NCBI GenBank assembly: GCA_040388605.1
Contig: JAZKBN010000026.1
Coordinates: 1-57,559 of the forward strand
Origin: JAZKBN01 sp040388605
GTDB taxonomy: Bacteria > Bacteroidota > Bacteroidia > Cytophagales > Flexibacteraceae
Direction of reading: 5' to 3'
DNA: 57,559 nucleotides
Positions 17,003 to 27,200 of the stretch are shown here, one piece after another. Position 1 is the first letter of the stretch; each line of letters opens with the position of its first letter. Both the position numbers and the translations under genes were made by a program. Below the pieces are notes generated by a model, which was given only the letters and a program-made list of their open reading frames with translations, made no database searches and was not told the DNA's origin.

Positions 17003-18664
17003 TTAAATTTCAGCCAGATATTCATGCACAAACTTAATGGCCATAGCCCCTTCACCTACCGCCGATGCCACGCGGTTCATTGCGCCTGAACGCACATCGC
17101 CGGCGGCAAAAATACCCGGGTTGCAGGTTTCCAGCAAAAAAGGCTCTCTTTCTTTTTTCCAGACCTTTTTAAAGTCTTCGTACTTACGCAGGTCGAGACC
17201 GGTTTCTATGAAACCACGGGAGTCTTTAATGGTGTCCAGCTTTATCCAATCGGTATAGGGTCGTGCACCAATGAATACGAAAACGGCGGCTGCGGAATGC
17301 TCGTGCACTTCATTTGTGTTCATATCACGCAGCATTACTTTTTCAATGTGGTTATCGCCAAGTACATCCTGCACTTCAGAACATGATACTACTTCAATAT
17401 TTTCGGTACCGTTAATTTGGTGTATCAGGTATGCCGACATAGTGGAAGTAAGATCTTCGCGCCTGATACTGATATATACCCGTTCAGCAAAATTGCTCAG
17501 GTACATAGCTGCCTGCCCGGCAGAATTACCCCCTCCAACCACAAATACATTTTTATTTCGGCAGGCTTCAGCCTCGGTATTGGCAGCGCCGTAATAAACA
17601 CCTGCCCCGGTAAACTTTTGGGCCGAAGGGAGCTCCAACACACGGTACTCAACACCGGTAGCTATTACAACGCTGAGAGCATTTATAGTACGACCATCGG
17701 CAAGGGTAAGCGTTTTGTATTTATTGTGTACAGTTATGTCTGTAACATTTTGCGGCACAAGAAACTCAGAGCCAAGTCTTTTGGCTTGGTCAATGGCCCT
17801 CCTTGTGAGCTCAGAACCGCTTATACCTGCTGCAAAACCAAGGTAATTTTCTATTCTTGAGCTGGTTCCGGCCTGCCCGCCGGGGGCCTGCTTATCAATA
17901 AGCAGAGTTCTGAGGCCTTCGCTTGCACCGTAAACCGCTGCAGCGAGCCCGGCAGGGCCGGCGCCTACAATAACCACATCATACATATCGGTTTTAATTT
18001 CGGTTTGCAGGCCTACTTTTTGACCAACAGCGGCAGGTTCAGGGTTTTTCAGGAGGCTTCCGTCTTCAAAAATTACCGCGGGAAAATCCTGGTTCTGCAG
18101 GTTGTTGAATTTACAGAGCTCCTGCGCCCTTGGGTTATCCTGCAGATCGAGCCAAAGGTAGGGCACCAAATTACCGGCAAGAAATGACTTTAAAGCATGT
18201 GATTTGGGCGAAAACTGGTATCCTATGACTTTAATACCGGATTCTGTTGGCTTTCGCACTGCTTTCCAGTCTTCAAGAAGCTCATTCAGAATGGGGTACA
18301 TTTTTTCGGATGGCGGGTCCCATGGCTTGGTGAGGTATTGATGCAGGGCAGCATCGTTAATGCCCCTTATGGCAGCTTCGTTATCGCTGTAAGCGGTAAG
18401 CAGAACACGGCGGGCATCGGGGTAAAATGCCCGCGCTTTGGAAAGCAGGTCTACGCCCTGCATTTCAGGCATTCGCTGGTCACTTACAATCATGGCTACC
18501 TCTTCATCCGCGGCTTTAAAAGTTTCAAGAGATTTGAGCACCTCATCAGGGTTGGTAGTTTGAATTATGCGGTATCCTTTACGGAACTCTGCACGCAAAT
18601 CACGAACAAGGGCATTAAGCACCTGTGCGTCATCATCAACGGCAATAATATAAGGCAGTTTCAT
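17003..18664 (-). CDS. Receiver-domain / glutaredoxin-like / thioredoxin-reductase-like fusion protein
   Basis: A 553-aa soluble fusion. Residues 1-135 form a response-regulator receiver domain with acidic pocket D10-D12, phospho-acceptor D62 (VSDQRMPEMQG) and K113 (LTKPW). Residues about 143-220 are thioredoxin/glutaredoxin-like but have no CxxC. Residues about 228-553 are a thioredoxin-reductase-type flavoprotein with FAD site GAGPAG (234-239), NAD(P) site GGGNSAG (377-383) and the second FAD block GIFAAGDVRSG. The redox-active CxxC of true thioredoxin reductases is missing: the matching place reads VYYGAANTEAEAC (356-368). The gene overlaps the preceding histidine kinase gene by one base, so they form a coupled two-component pair. 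The output is presumably phosphorylation-controlled redox chemistry rather than DNA binding. The electron acceptor is unknown. Confidence 0.88.
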   Translation of the reverse strand: MKLPYIIAVDDDAQVLNALVRDLRAEFRKGYRIIQTTNPDEVLKSLETFKAADEEVAMIVSDQRMPEMQGVDLLSKARAFYPDARRVLLTAYSDNEAAIRGINDAALHQYLTKPWDPPSEKMYPILNELLEDWKAVRKPTESGIKVIGYQFSPKSHALKSFLAGNLVPYLWLDLQDNPRAQELCKFNNLQNQDFPAVIFEDGSLLKNPEPAAVGQKVGLQTEIKTDMYDVVIVGAGPAGLAAAVYGASEGLRTLLIDKQAPGGQAGTSSRIENYLGFAAGISGSELTRRAIDQAKRLGSEFLVPQNVTDITVHNKYKTLTLADGRTINALSVVIATGVEYRVLELPSAQKFTGAGVYYGAANTEAEACRNKNVFVVGGGNSAGQAAMYLSNFAERVYISIRREDLTSTMSAYLIHQINGTENIEVVSCSEVQDVLGDNHIEKVMLRDMNTNEVHEHSAAAVFVFIGARPYTDWIKLDTIKDSRGFIETGLDLRKYEDFKKVWKKEREPFLLETCNPGIFAAGDVRSGAMNRVASAVGEGAMAIKFVHEYLAEI

Positions 18665-20082
18665 CAGGGTTTATAGTTCACAGGAAAGCAAAGGCTGAAT
18701 TCTGTGTTTCCGGGTTCCGATTTGAATCGAATATCGGCGTGGTGGTTTATCATTATTTTGCGTACAATATCAAGGCCCATACCGGTACCCTGGCCTATAG
18801 CCTTGGTGGTAAAGAAGGGTTCGAAAATACGGTTTCGAATTTGCTCCGGTATTCCCGGACCGTTATCTGTAATTTTGACCACTACAAATTCACGATCGGG
18901 GGCAGCGCTTACTGATACTGTTCCGCCTTCTGGTGCTGCATCGGCGGCATTATCAATCATATTGGTCCAAACCTGGTTCACTTCCCCGGCAAATGCGCAT
19001 ACTTTGGGCAGGTCATCAGGCAAATCGACAATCAGGTTTATGTTTTTCTTCTTCAGCTTGTGGTTAAGCATGGTAATCGTGCTGCGAATACCGGCGCTGA
19101 AATCGGTCCATTCCTTATCATCGGCTCGGTCCATGTGGGTATAGGTTTTAACAGAGCTAACAAGCGATGAAATGCGCTTGCCGGCTTCCTCAATTTCGCC
19201 CACAAATTTTTCAGTAATCACCGAGCTTTCGAACCATTGCAAAACAGGCTGCAAATCCTGCGGACGAAGGGCATTTTTTATACAATTCAATTCATCCATT
19301 GTAAAACCCGTTTCCGCGAAAGACTCGGCTAATTCATAAGCGTCTTCAACACCGGCGTCTTCCAAAAGGTCGGCCATTTCACCGGCAAGGTTGCTTTTCT
19401 GCATCATATTAAGGTTCGTTGTAAGTCCGTTTTTAATATGCTCGAAAAGAATATCATTAACCTCATCTACCAGTTCGGGGGTCATTTGAATACTTATTAC
19501 CCTTTTAAACTTTGCAGGCACATTGCCAAGGTGCTTTTTCAATTCGGCACTGCTGCGCACAATGGCTGAAGCAGGATTGTTGAGCTCATGTGAAAGGCCT
19601 GCGCTCAGCTTGCCAAGCGCTACCAGCTTTTCATCGAGCTGGTTGCGGCGTTCAGTATCCCGTACCCTGTCGGTAAGCATGCCAACCAGGTTTTGCATAA
19701 CCTCGTAGCAGATTTGCTCTACCTTAAAGAACTTGTCTTTATGAATAAAGAACAGGCAGGCATCTGATGTTACCCGTCCTATTCCCTTGACTTCCTTCAT
19801 ACGGCTATAGGGCAACAAGCCCGTTATGCTGCCTGCATTATACTCTGCAATAGTCCTTTGAGGACCACCGCCGGGGGCATGCATGAGCAGGTTAACTGAA
19901 CCTGATAATACCACAATCATTTCAAGGGGAATATCACCTTCCTTAAAGCAAAGCTCGTCTTTTTTATAAGCCTGTATTCGGCCTAATTCGGCAAGCTGCT
20001 CAAGCTGCTCATTGTTAAGGGGAGCAAAGGCCGGAACTGTCTTTAGCATTCCGGTAAGTTCAGTATTTACTTGAGAGGTCAT
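18664..20082 (-). CDS. Sensor histidine kinase with N-terminal cyclic-nucleotide-binding-like domain
   Basis: A 472-aa soluble kinase with no membrane segment. The N-terminal cNMP/CRP-like beta-roll covers about 10-125 (LCFKEGDIPLEMIVVLSGSVNLLM). The HisKA helix carries H165 in LSAGLSHELNNPASAI. The HATPase has the N box NQVWTNMIDNAADA, G1 DNGPGIP and G2 GQGTGMGLDIVRKI. ATG at 20082 is preferred; the only codon further upstream is a TTG at 20106, and it adds MPAILNCF. Its stop overlaps the start of the receiver-flavoprotein gene by one base (TGA/ATG), so translation is probably coupled and the two proteins are very likely partners. The ligand could be a nucleotide or a redox cofactor. CRP-like residues for cAMP binding are not clearly kept. 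Confidence 0.9.
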   Translation of the reverse strand: MTSQVNTELTGMLKTVPAFAPLNNEQLEQLAELGRIQAYKKDELCFKEGDIPLEMIVVLSGSVNLLMHAPGGGPQRTIAEYNAGSITGLLPYSRMKEVKGIGRVTSDACLFFIHKDKFFKVEQICYEVMQNLVGMLTDRVRDTERRNQLDEKLVALGKLSAGLSHELNNPASAIVRSSAELKKHLGNVPAKFKRVISIQMTPELVDEVNDILFEHIKNGLTTNLNMMQKSNLAGEMADLLEDAGVEDAYELAESFAETGFTMDELNCIKNALRPQDLQPVLQWFESSVITEKFVGEIEEAGKRISSLVSSVKTYTHMDRADDKEWTDFSAGIRSTITMLNHKLKKKNINLIVDLPDDLPKVCAFAGEVNQVWTNMIDNAADAAPEGGTVSVSAAPDREFVVVKITDNGPGIPEQIRNRIFEPFFTTKAIGQGTGMGLDIVRKIMINHHADIRFKSEPGNTEFSLCFPVNYKP

Positions 20083-20677
20083 GAAGCAGTTTAAAATTGC
20101 CGGCAAAGAGTATTAAACATACTGCCAATTGAAAGAAAAAGACCGAGAATAAAAAACAAAGTAACGATGTTGTTCTAAAAGCCTACCACAGCTTCAATTG
20201 GCAATGTAAATCAAAGGGTAAATTTTCATTACATTTTTTAAGTATATTTATTGAACATAGAAAGCCAAAAAGAACGGCCCTCTTAAGAAAGGCTGCAACT
20301 TCTTTGTAATTAAGCTTATATGCGGCAGCTTTTTAGTTGAACTAAGATCTTGGCCCTAAAAACAGCCTTGTACTAAAATGTAATTACAAAAGCTATCTTT
20401 GACCCCAATATCACAGCCAAAATCTCGTTTCGGCCAACAGTTCCCGAAATGGGAAACAATCCCTGAAAAAAACTTATTGAAATCATTCGAATTATGCCAA
20501 AAATGCCTGTTTATGCGGTATTTGACGGTATTTCACTTCTTTGGTTTACAATTTGTCTTTAACAAGCCATAGGATGTACCTTTTACGGTAGTTATTAACA
20601 AATCGCAAAACAATTCATCCTCCCGGGTTAAAAGCCGGCCACATTCGATATCAACTCAAAAATATACCCGGAACCCG
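20083..20677. other. 595-bp divergent intergenic region and long leader
   Basis: This separates the minus-strand kinase gene from the plus-strand OmpA-family gene. Near the kinase it has an 11-bp perfect inverted repeat (TGCCAATTGAA at 20123-20133, TTCAATTGGCA at 20193-20203). In the middle is a plus-strand -7 element (20394-20401). The predicted leader of about 270 nt contains small dyads (TTTCGG 20429-20434 / CCGAAA 20444-20449; TTCCC 20441-20445 / GGGAA 20451-20455). It also contains a 22-codon ATG frame (20494-20562). No gene longer than that is supported. Confidence 0.5.
20394..20401 (+). promoter_or_regulatory. -7 promoter element (TATCTTTG) upstream of the PorE-like gene
   Basis: A full TAnnTTTG match, with a TTG at 20368-20370 (23-bp spacing) as a possible -33 element. 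It implies a leader of about 270 nt before the ATG at 20678, which is unusually long for this window. Confidence 0.5.
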
Positions 20678-23224
20678 ATGCGCTTATTTAATACTACCGG
20701 TTCAGCCAACGAAAAAAAGCCAGGAACTAAAATTTCAGGACTTTTGCTCAGCATAAAAACTACTGCGTTTGCAGCATTTTTTGTGCTGGCAATTGCTTCA
20801 GGAAATTCTGCTATAGCCCAAAGCCCTATTTCTGATGATGTTGATTATACAAAAAGCAAAATAATTAAAAGCGCGCATAAAGATCAGAGGCACGGCCACT
20901 TTACTGAAGCCCGCGACAAGCTGTTTAAGCTTTATGATGCCGATACCAACAGTGCCCAGCTTTGCTATGAGCTGGCAATGAATTATTACAAAAGCCCGGG
21001 TGAAAAATCACCTGGGATAGCATTTTTTCGTCGTACAGCAGCTAAAACCTATAATCCCGATACGCTCCGCAAAAGCTATTTTTATATGGCCGAGCTTATG
21101 CAGCAGCTGGGTAACTACAAGCAGAGCCTTGCCATGCTTGAAAAAGTAGATTATTTTAAAGACGCCGGCAATGAAATTACTGCCGATAAAATAGAAAAGC
21201 TGCGCAAGGTTGTTGAAAATGCCAACCACCTGACTGTATTAAGCACAAGGCAGGTTAGGGTAAGTAACCTTGGCCCTATAATTAACACATCTCATTCAGA
21301 GTACGCGCCTATATTTAATGACCAGGAAACGGCACTAATCTTCACGGGCCGTAAAATGTATGCAAAAGGCAATACCAGCACCACTTTGGCGCAGGAGTAT
21401 TTTGAAGATAACTACGCAACCCATAAAGAGCGAGGCGCTTACGTACCCCCGGTAAAGTTCAGGTTTGCAGAACCCGCTCCCGGCAGCCCTAAAGCCCACA
21501 ACAGCGCTATATCTTACGGTACCGACCAAAAAACGCTTTATACTTACCGTGATCGTCGGTTGTGGATGTCAACTTTAAAAGACAACCTTTGGATGGCTCC
21601 TGAACTGCTGAATAACAATATCAATTTTGGCACAATTCAAACTCACGCATCTATTACTACCGATGGTAAAATGCTTTATTTTACCTCTGACGGGCCCGGC
21701 GGATACGGAGGATACGATATTTGGAGAAGCCGCAAAGGCTCAGACGGAAACTGGGGTCCGGCAGAAAATCTTGGCCCGACAATTAATACCCCGCTGAACG
21801 AAGAAAGCCCAACCTTCAGCGCCGACGGTAAAATCCTCTATTTCAGTTCTAAAGGCCATAACAGCATTGGCGGTTACGATATTTTCATGAGCTCACTGTT
21901 CGGTAATCAATGGAGTGAGCCGGTTAACATGGGCTCCCCTATTAACTCTACCGAAGACGATGTTCACTTTGTAATCAATAAAAAAGGCACCATGGGCTAT
22001 TTCAGCAGCCGCAGGGCAGGCGGTTTTGGTGAAAGTGATATTTACAAAGTGCTCATATTTGAACGTCCTGAATTCCTGGAATGCCGTACTGTTTCCAATA
22101 CCGAGCTGCGTGTTGACTTCAACGCGAAAGATTCGGAAGACAAGCTGGGAATGAAGCAATACTACATTTGGGATTTTGCCGACGGCACCCGAGGAAACGG
22201 ACTTACACCCAGCCATGTATTTAAACACCCGGGTAAATACAAGGTAACACTCAATGTAATGGACAGCGCCAGCCAATACATTCAATACAATGAGAAAACA
22301 ATTGATTTAGATATCAAAGGCGTTGATCACCTTGATGTTATTCTGAAAGATACCATTAACGCCGGCGAAACAGTTTTGCTTGATGCTTCTTTCAGCACCT
22401 TTAAAAAAGGTAAAATCAGGCACTGGGGTTGGAGCATGGGAGATACCAGCATATACGGTGATACAAGCCGCATTTATCATACCTGGGATGTTCCGGGTGA
22501 ATACACCTTCCGCCTCGACGTTTTGGTTCAGACCGATACAAGCAGCAAAGTTGTTAAATTCTGCGTGATGAAAACGGTGAATGTATTGCCTGAAGGCGGC
22601 GCTTATGGTGATGCTGTTCGCGCAGCAACCAACTCAAGAGTGGTGCGTCCAAGGCTTACAGATGCAAACGGCCGCCCGGTTAACGACCCTAAAAACCCTG
22701 ATTGGTTCAAAAATGCACTTGACAGGGAATTAGGAGGAAACGGCGGAACAGACCCCAACAGTAATGGTAATGGCGGCAGTAATGGTGGCGGCAACGGAAC
22801 ATACCCCGGCGGCAGAAACTACGGTGTTTCAGTTAACGATATTATGAACGGCACCAATGTGGCCCTGCTACCCATATTCTATGACTTCGACGATACCCGA
22901 ATCAGGAACGATGCCGCTAAAAATATGACCTACAATATGAAAGTGCTTGACCAATACAAAGGCATGACCATAAAAGTAGTAGCACATGCTGACTCACGCG
23001 GAAAAAACAATTACAACATTGGCCTTAGCCGTAAACGTGCACGCCAAGCTATAATCTGGATGCGTGACCACGGTTTCGATACAAACCGTATAATAAGCGT
23101 AGTTGCAGGCGGCGAGGAAATCCCGGTAAACAAATGCTTCGACAACGTGGAGTGCAGCCCTGAAGATCACCAAAGCAACCGCCTTGTGGAATTTATTGTT
23201 GCAGGTAACACTACTGTTGAGTAA
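20678..23224 (+). CDS. PorE-like TPR / PD40 propeller / PKD / OmpA-family envelope protein
   Basis: An 848-aa periplasmic or outer-membrane protein. A signal sequence ends near ...ASGNSAIAQ (about residue 48). TPR-like helices span about 55-180. WD40-like PD40 beta-propeller repeats span about 200-455 (LYFTSDGPGGYGGYDIWRS, LYFSSKGHNSIGGYDIFMS). PKD/Ig-like domains span about 460-650 (YYIWDFADGTRGNG, HVFKHPGKYKVTLNV). A Gly/Asn-rich linker covers about 688-715. The C-terminal OmpA peptidoglycan-binding domain has the VVAHADSRGKNNYNIGLSRKRA motif. TPR-propeller-OmpA order matches the T9SS protein PorE and its relatives; the PKD insert is an addition. Downstream genes follow closely on the same strand. 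A role in anchoring an envelope complex to peptidoglycan is a reasonable inference. Confidence 0.85.
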   Translation: MRLFNTTGSANEKKPGTKISGLLLSIKTTAFAAFFVLAIASGNSAIAQSPISDDVDYTKSKIIKSAHKDQRHGHFTEARDKLFKLYDADTNSAQLCYELAMNYYKSPGEKSPGIAFFRRTAAKTYNPDTLRKSYFYMAELMQQLGNYKQSLAMLEKVDYFKDAGNEITADKIEKLRKVVENANHLTVLSTRQVRVSNLGPIINTSHSEYAPIFNDQETALIFTGRKMYAKGNTSTTLAQEYFEDNYATHKERGAYVPPVKFRFAEPAPGSPKAHNSAISYGTDQKTLYTYRDRRLWMSTLKDNLWMAPELLNNNINFGTIQTHASITTDGKMLYFTSDGPGGYGGYDIWRSRKGSDGNWGPAENLGPTINTPLNEESPTFSADGKILYFSSKGHNSIGGYDIFMSSLFGNQWSEPVNMGSPINSTEDDVHFVINKKGTMGYFSSRRAGGFGESDIYKVLIFERPEFLECRTVSNTELRVDFNAKDSEDKLGMKQYYIWDFADGTRGNGLTPSHVFKHPGKYKVTLNVMDSASQYIQYNEKTIDLDIKGVDHLDVILKDTINAGETVLLDASFSTFKKGKIRHWGWSMGDTSIYGDTSRIYHTWDVPGEYTFRLDVLVQTDTSSKVVKFCVMKTVNVLPEGGAYGDAVRAATNSRVVRPRLTDANGRPVNDPKNPDWFKNALDRELGGNGGTDPNSNGNGGSNGGGNGTYPGGRNYGVSVNDIMNGTNVALLPIFYDFDDTRIRNDAAKNMTYNMKVLDQYKGMTIKVVAHADSRGKNNYNIGLSRKRARQAIIWMRDHGFDTNRIISVVAGGEEIPVNKCFDNVECSPEDHQSNRLVEFIVAGNTTVE

Positions 23225-23271
23225 TTAACCCGACAGCTGACAAAAGAAACCGGATTACGCAAATACATACA

Positions 23272-24237
23272 ATGATGTACAAATATCTTATCATTCTGTT
23301 GTGCTTCGCATTGCCCGCGGGTATTGCACAGGCGCAATTGGTACCCAGTAAGGAAGAAAACATAGATTATATTGTAACATTCGGAAACAAAGCATCGTCC
23401 ATTTTCGGCGACGATGACTATGTGCAGACATATTTCTTTTCTGTTCCGATAAACCAAACCTCCCCGGTTTTTATCCGCATTTTTGATGCCGATTGCGGGG
23501 GTAAGCATGACCAGATAAACGGGCCGGATTACGATTCTAAAACCCGTTTCTCTGTTTACGGCGGTAATGGTGCATATAGTAATAAAGATGCCCGAAACAT
23601 TAACCCCGTAGGCAACTTTAAAAGCGGGCACCTGCTTGAAAGCAAAGTTTTTGGTAAAAACCCATTGGCAGATAATGTTTGGACAACCCTTGGCCCCTTT
23701 AACCCTAAAGAAGCCGAATTCGATAAAGACCTGAACGCCAATGTGTTTAAAATAGTTGTTGAAGGTATAAGCGGCGACGATGGCAACACTTACCGTTTTT
23801 TCCTGAGCAACAGCGCCACACGCAACCAGGCCATTGAAGGCGGCAACGCCTTTGCATACGAAATTTGTTTCAGGCTTATGAACGAACCCAATGAAGCTGC
23901 TCACTTCTACCCCTTTATTGATAAGAATGTAGTAGCCATTAAGCAGCATAATTTCGATTTCGACAGCGACGGTTTTATCAGGCTTACATCTGTAGCCAAA
24001 AAGGAACATGCGCTTGAAGGTTCGGCCGACGGGCAATGGATGGAAAGCACCACACCTATAACGGAGGAAGAGCAAAACACATCCATTGACATTCACTTTA
24101 TGAAGAAAACCAATCGCAGCAACGATATGGTTTTCTATACAACCAACCAATACAACGAATCTATCCCGTTTTTTTCTGTGCCAATAGGTGGCATTCCAAA
24201 GTATCGCTACAAGGTAAATGTTGAATACAAATTCTGA
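23272..24237 (+). CDS. Secreted protein of unknown function
   Basis: A 321-aa protein with a clear signal peptide (MMYKYLIILLCFALPAGIAQAQ). I recognise no domain. The mature part is rich in beta-prone stretches, with the sequence VFIRIFDADCGGKHDQ near residue 65 resembling a beta-sandwich edge, and NVFKIVVEGISGDDGNTYRFFLS later. It ends in the aromatic strand YRYKVNVEYKF. It begins 47 bp after the OmpA-family gene and its stop overlaps the start of the propeller-phosphatase gene by 20 bp, so it belongs to the same transcription unit. It may be an envelope component sensed by, or assembled with, its neighbours. Function unknown. Confidence 0.75.
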   Translation: MMYKYLIILLCFALPAGIAQAQLVPSKEENIDYIVTFGNKASSIFGDDDYVQTYFFSVPINQTSPVFIRIFDADCGGKHDQINGPDYDSKTRFSVYGGNGAYSNKDARNINPVGNFKSGHLLESKVFGKNPLADNVWTTLGPFNPKEAEFDKDLNANVFKIVVEGISGDDGNTYRFFLSNSATRNQAIEGGNAFAYEICFRLMNEPNEAAHFYPFIDKNVVAIKQHNFDFDSDGFIRLTSVAKKEHALEGSADGQWMESTTPITEEEQNTSIDIHFMKKTNRSNDMVFYTTNQYNESIPFFSVPIGGIPKYRYKVNVEYKF

Positions 24238-27200
24238 TATAACAAGCTGCTATAGCCGAAAGGCAGGCAGGCAGGCATGGCTGTATTTTACGGCCATGCT
24301 TCTGCTATGCCTGCCGGTTAGCAACCTGTATGCCCAGAAACTTAACTTCAGAAACTTTAACGGCGACAATGGCCTTAACCAGGCTTATATATATGATATT
24401 TCCCAGCTGCCCGACGGCAGGCTAATTCTTTGCACCGGAGAAGGATTGGCCATTTACAATGGCCGAAACTTTAAAATGCTCCGTATGGCCCAGGGCCTTG
24501 CCGAGGACTTTACCACTGCCGGCTGTGTTGATAAAAAAGGCAAACTTTGGGTTGGCCATTATCAAAACGGGATATCCTGTGGCGAAAATTTAAAAATGCA
24601 CCCCGTACACAGCTCCTTTTTAGAAGAAGGCGTAAGGGTAAATGATATTGCCTGCGACAGCAGCGGCGATATTTGGATTGCCACTTCGCAGAATATGCTG
24701 CGCATTCCTGCCGGAACAGAATTTCCTGAAAAAGTTGAATCAGTAGAATACGAAGTTTTTTCAATTACAATTTCTGGCAAAAATACCTTGATTGCGGGTA
24801 CTGCCGACGGCTTTTTGCTGATTAACGCCAATGGAAAAAAGCCAGTTGCAGGCCCTACTTTATTTAAAGAAGCGGGGCCGGTTACTTCTGTATTTGCCGA
24901 TAATAAGGGAAATATTTGGGCAGGTACATTTGAAGGCAACTTATACCGTACAATTGTATCGGGCAATAAGCTAAATATTTTAAACACATACCCGTCGCCA
25001 AATAAGTCTTTCGGTTTAAACGGCTTGGTTTCTGGCAGCGCAGTTAAAGCCATAACAATAGATAAATCGGGCGCAATTTGGGCCGCAACTTATGGTGCTG
25101 ATGCACTGCGCAGGCTAAGTCCGCAGCCGAACGGCAGCTACAGGGACGAAAACTTCACAGAAAAGAATGAATTGCCCGACAATTACCTCCTAAGCGCTTA
25201 TGTCGATTTAGAAGGTAATTTGTGGCTTGGAACCTTTGGAGGAGGGCTCTCACAATTAGTACCTGAACGATTCCTGCATTATGACAGGAGCAGCGGTTTC
25301 CCATCTGAAGATGTAAGCGCAGTTTGCACAGGCGCGGGCGGTACCATTTGGGTGGGCTTAGAAAAAGGCCTTATTAATTTCGACCCTTTCAGCGGAAGAA
25401 AAGTACTGCACAATAAGAAAACCGGTTTCTGCGACGATAAAGTAACTGCACTTGCCAAGGCAGGCCGTGATATTTGGGCAGGCACAGCCAATAGCGGCAT
25501 CTTCAGGCTTAGCCCGAACGGCTTTTGGGAATCAATGAATGAAAAGTTTGAGCTCCGTTCAAAAGAAACCAACTGCATCACGCAATCGGCAGACGGAATT
25601 ATATATGCAGGTACTATTGGCGGCCTGTTTGCATACAGCCCTAAAGCAGATAGTTTCAAGGTGTATTCAACTGCAGAAGGCTTAGTTCATAATAATATCA
25701 GGTATGTTTTCCCTGATAGCAAAGGCAGAATATGGTTCGCCGCCCATGGTGCCGGGCTATGTTGCCTCGAAAACCAAACCTTTACTATTCATAAAGATAT
25801 TCCCGGCCTCAAGTCTTTTAAAATTAATACCATTACTGAGGACCTTGAAGGCCTGATTTGGTTTGCAACAGAAGGTGACGGCATTTTTAGTTTTGATGGT
25901 AAGAATACATTCCGGAATTATACCCGCGAAGAAGGCCTTGTAAGCAATTATTGCTATTCAATTTCTTCTGATAAAGAAGGAACAATACGTGTTGGGCACA
26001 GGGGCGGGGTAAGCTGCCTTCCTGCAAACGAGAAGTTGTTCCGCAGTTACGGCAGGGAGCAAGGTTTTGCCTGGTTTGAAGCAAACCCGGGCGCCTGCTG
26101 CTTCGATGAAAGCGGAAGGCCTTGGTGGGGCACGGCAAAAGGCCTTGTTTGTTATGATTCACCAAAACTGATTACTAACACCACCCTGCCTCTTATTTCC
26201 CTTGACCGTATTTTGGTAAACGGAAAAGAAATACCTTCAGATAAAGGCTTTTATCTCGATTACGAGAAATATGCAATCAGGTTTGATTTTACAGGTATTT
26301 GCCTCACAGACCCAAGTCGCCTCAGGTACAGGTATATTTTGGATGGTTTTGAAACGGAGTGGAACGAGGTTGGGGCCTCAGCCAGATCAGCCAATTACCC
26401 AAGGCTGGAGGACGGCAAATACACTTTTAAAGTATTAGCACTGAATAACGATGGCATTCCCGGTGTTCAGGTTGCATCTGTAAATTTCCGAATTGGGATG
26501 CCGATTTGGAAACGGTGGCCGTTTTATATTGCGTTGGTTGCCCTTTCGGCATCAGGTATGTATGGTTTTACCTGGACACGAACAAGAGCAATCAGCAGAA
26601 GGGCTGAGCGGCTTGAGGCAGTTGTAACTGTAAGAACCGCAGAGCTCAGGGACGAAAGGGATAAGCTTGAAAAAAGTAAAACCCATATTGAAGAAATTAA
26701 CCGGGATATAACCGAAAGCATAAATTACGCCCGGAGAATACAGGATGCTGTGCTTCCGTCGAGGCAGCTTTCTGCCCGGTTCCCCGATAATGTATTTATA
26801 CTGCACCGCCCCCGTGAAATTGTAAGCGGAGACTTCTATTGGTTTACCGAGCTCAGCGACGGATACATAGTGGTTGTGGCCGACAGTACCGGCCACGGTG
26901 TTCCGGGTGCGTTTATGAGCCTGATTGGCACAACCCTGCTTAACCAAATAGTTTTGGAAAGCGGTGAAGAAAGCCCGGCGGGCATTATAAGCAGAATGAA
27001 CCGCGAAGTGGTTGGAGCCCTGCACCAGGATACCGGCCGCGATTCATTGCGCGATGGTATGGATATGGCAGTTTGTCGCATTTACAACGATAAACGGGTG
27101 GTATTCAGCGGTGCCGGCAGGCCAATGTATATAGTGAGCAAGGGTAAAACCGAGGAACTATCGGGCAGCTATTGGTCCGTTGGCGGGAATTTCTATGAAA

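Noticed and set aside
22740..22810. Gly/Asn-rich repeat in the PorE-like gene as a possible mobile or slippage repeat
   Set aside because: It is an in-frame low-complexity linker between PKD and OmpA domains, common in such proteins.
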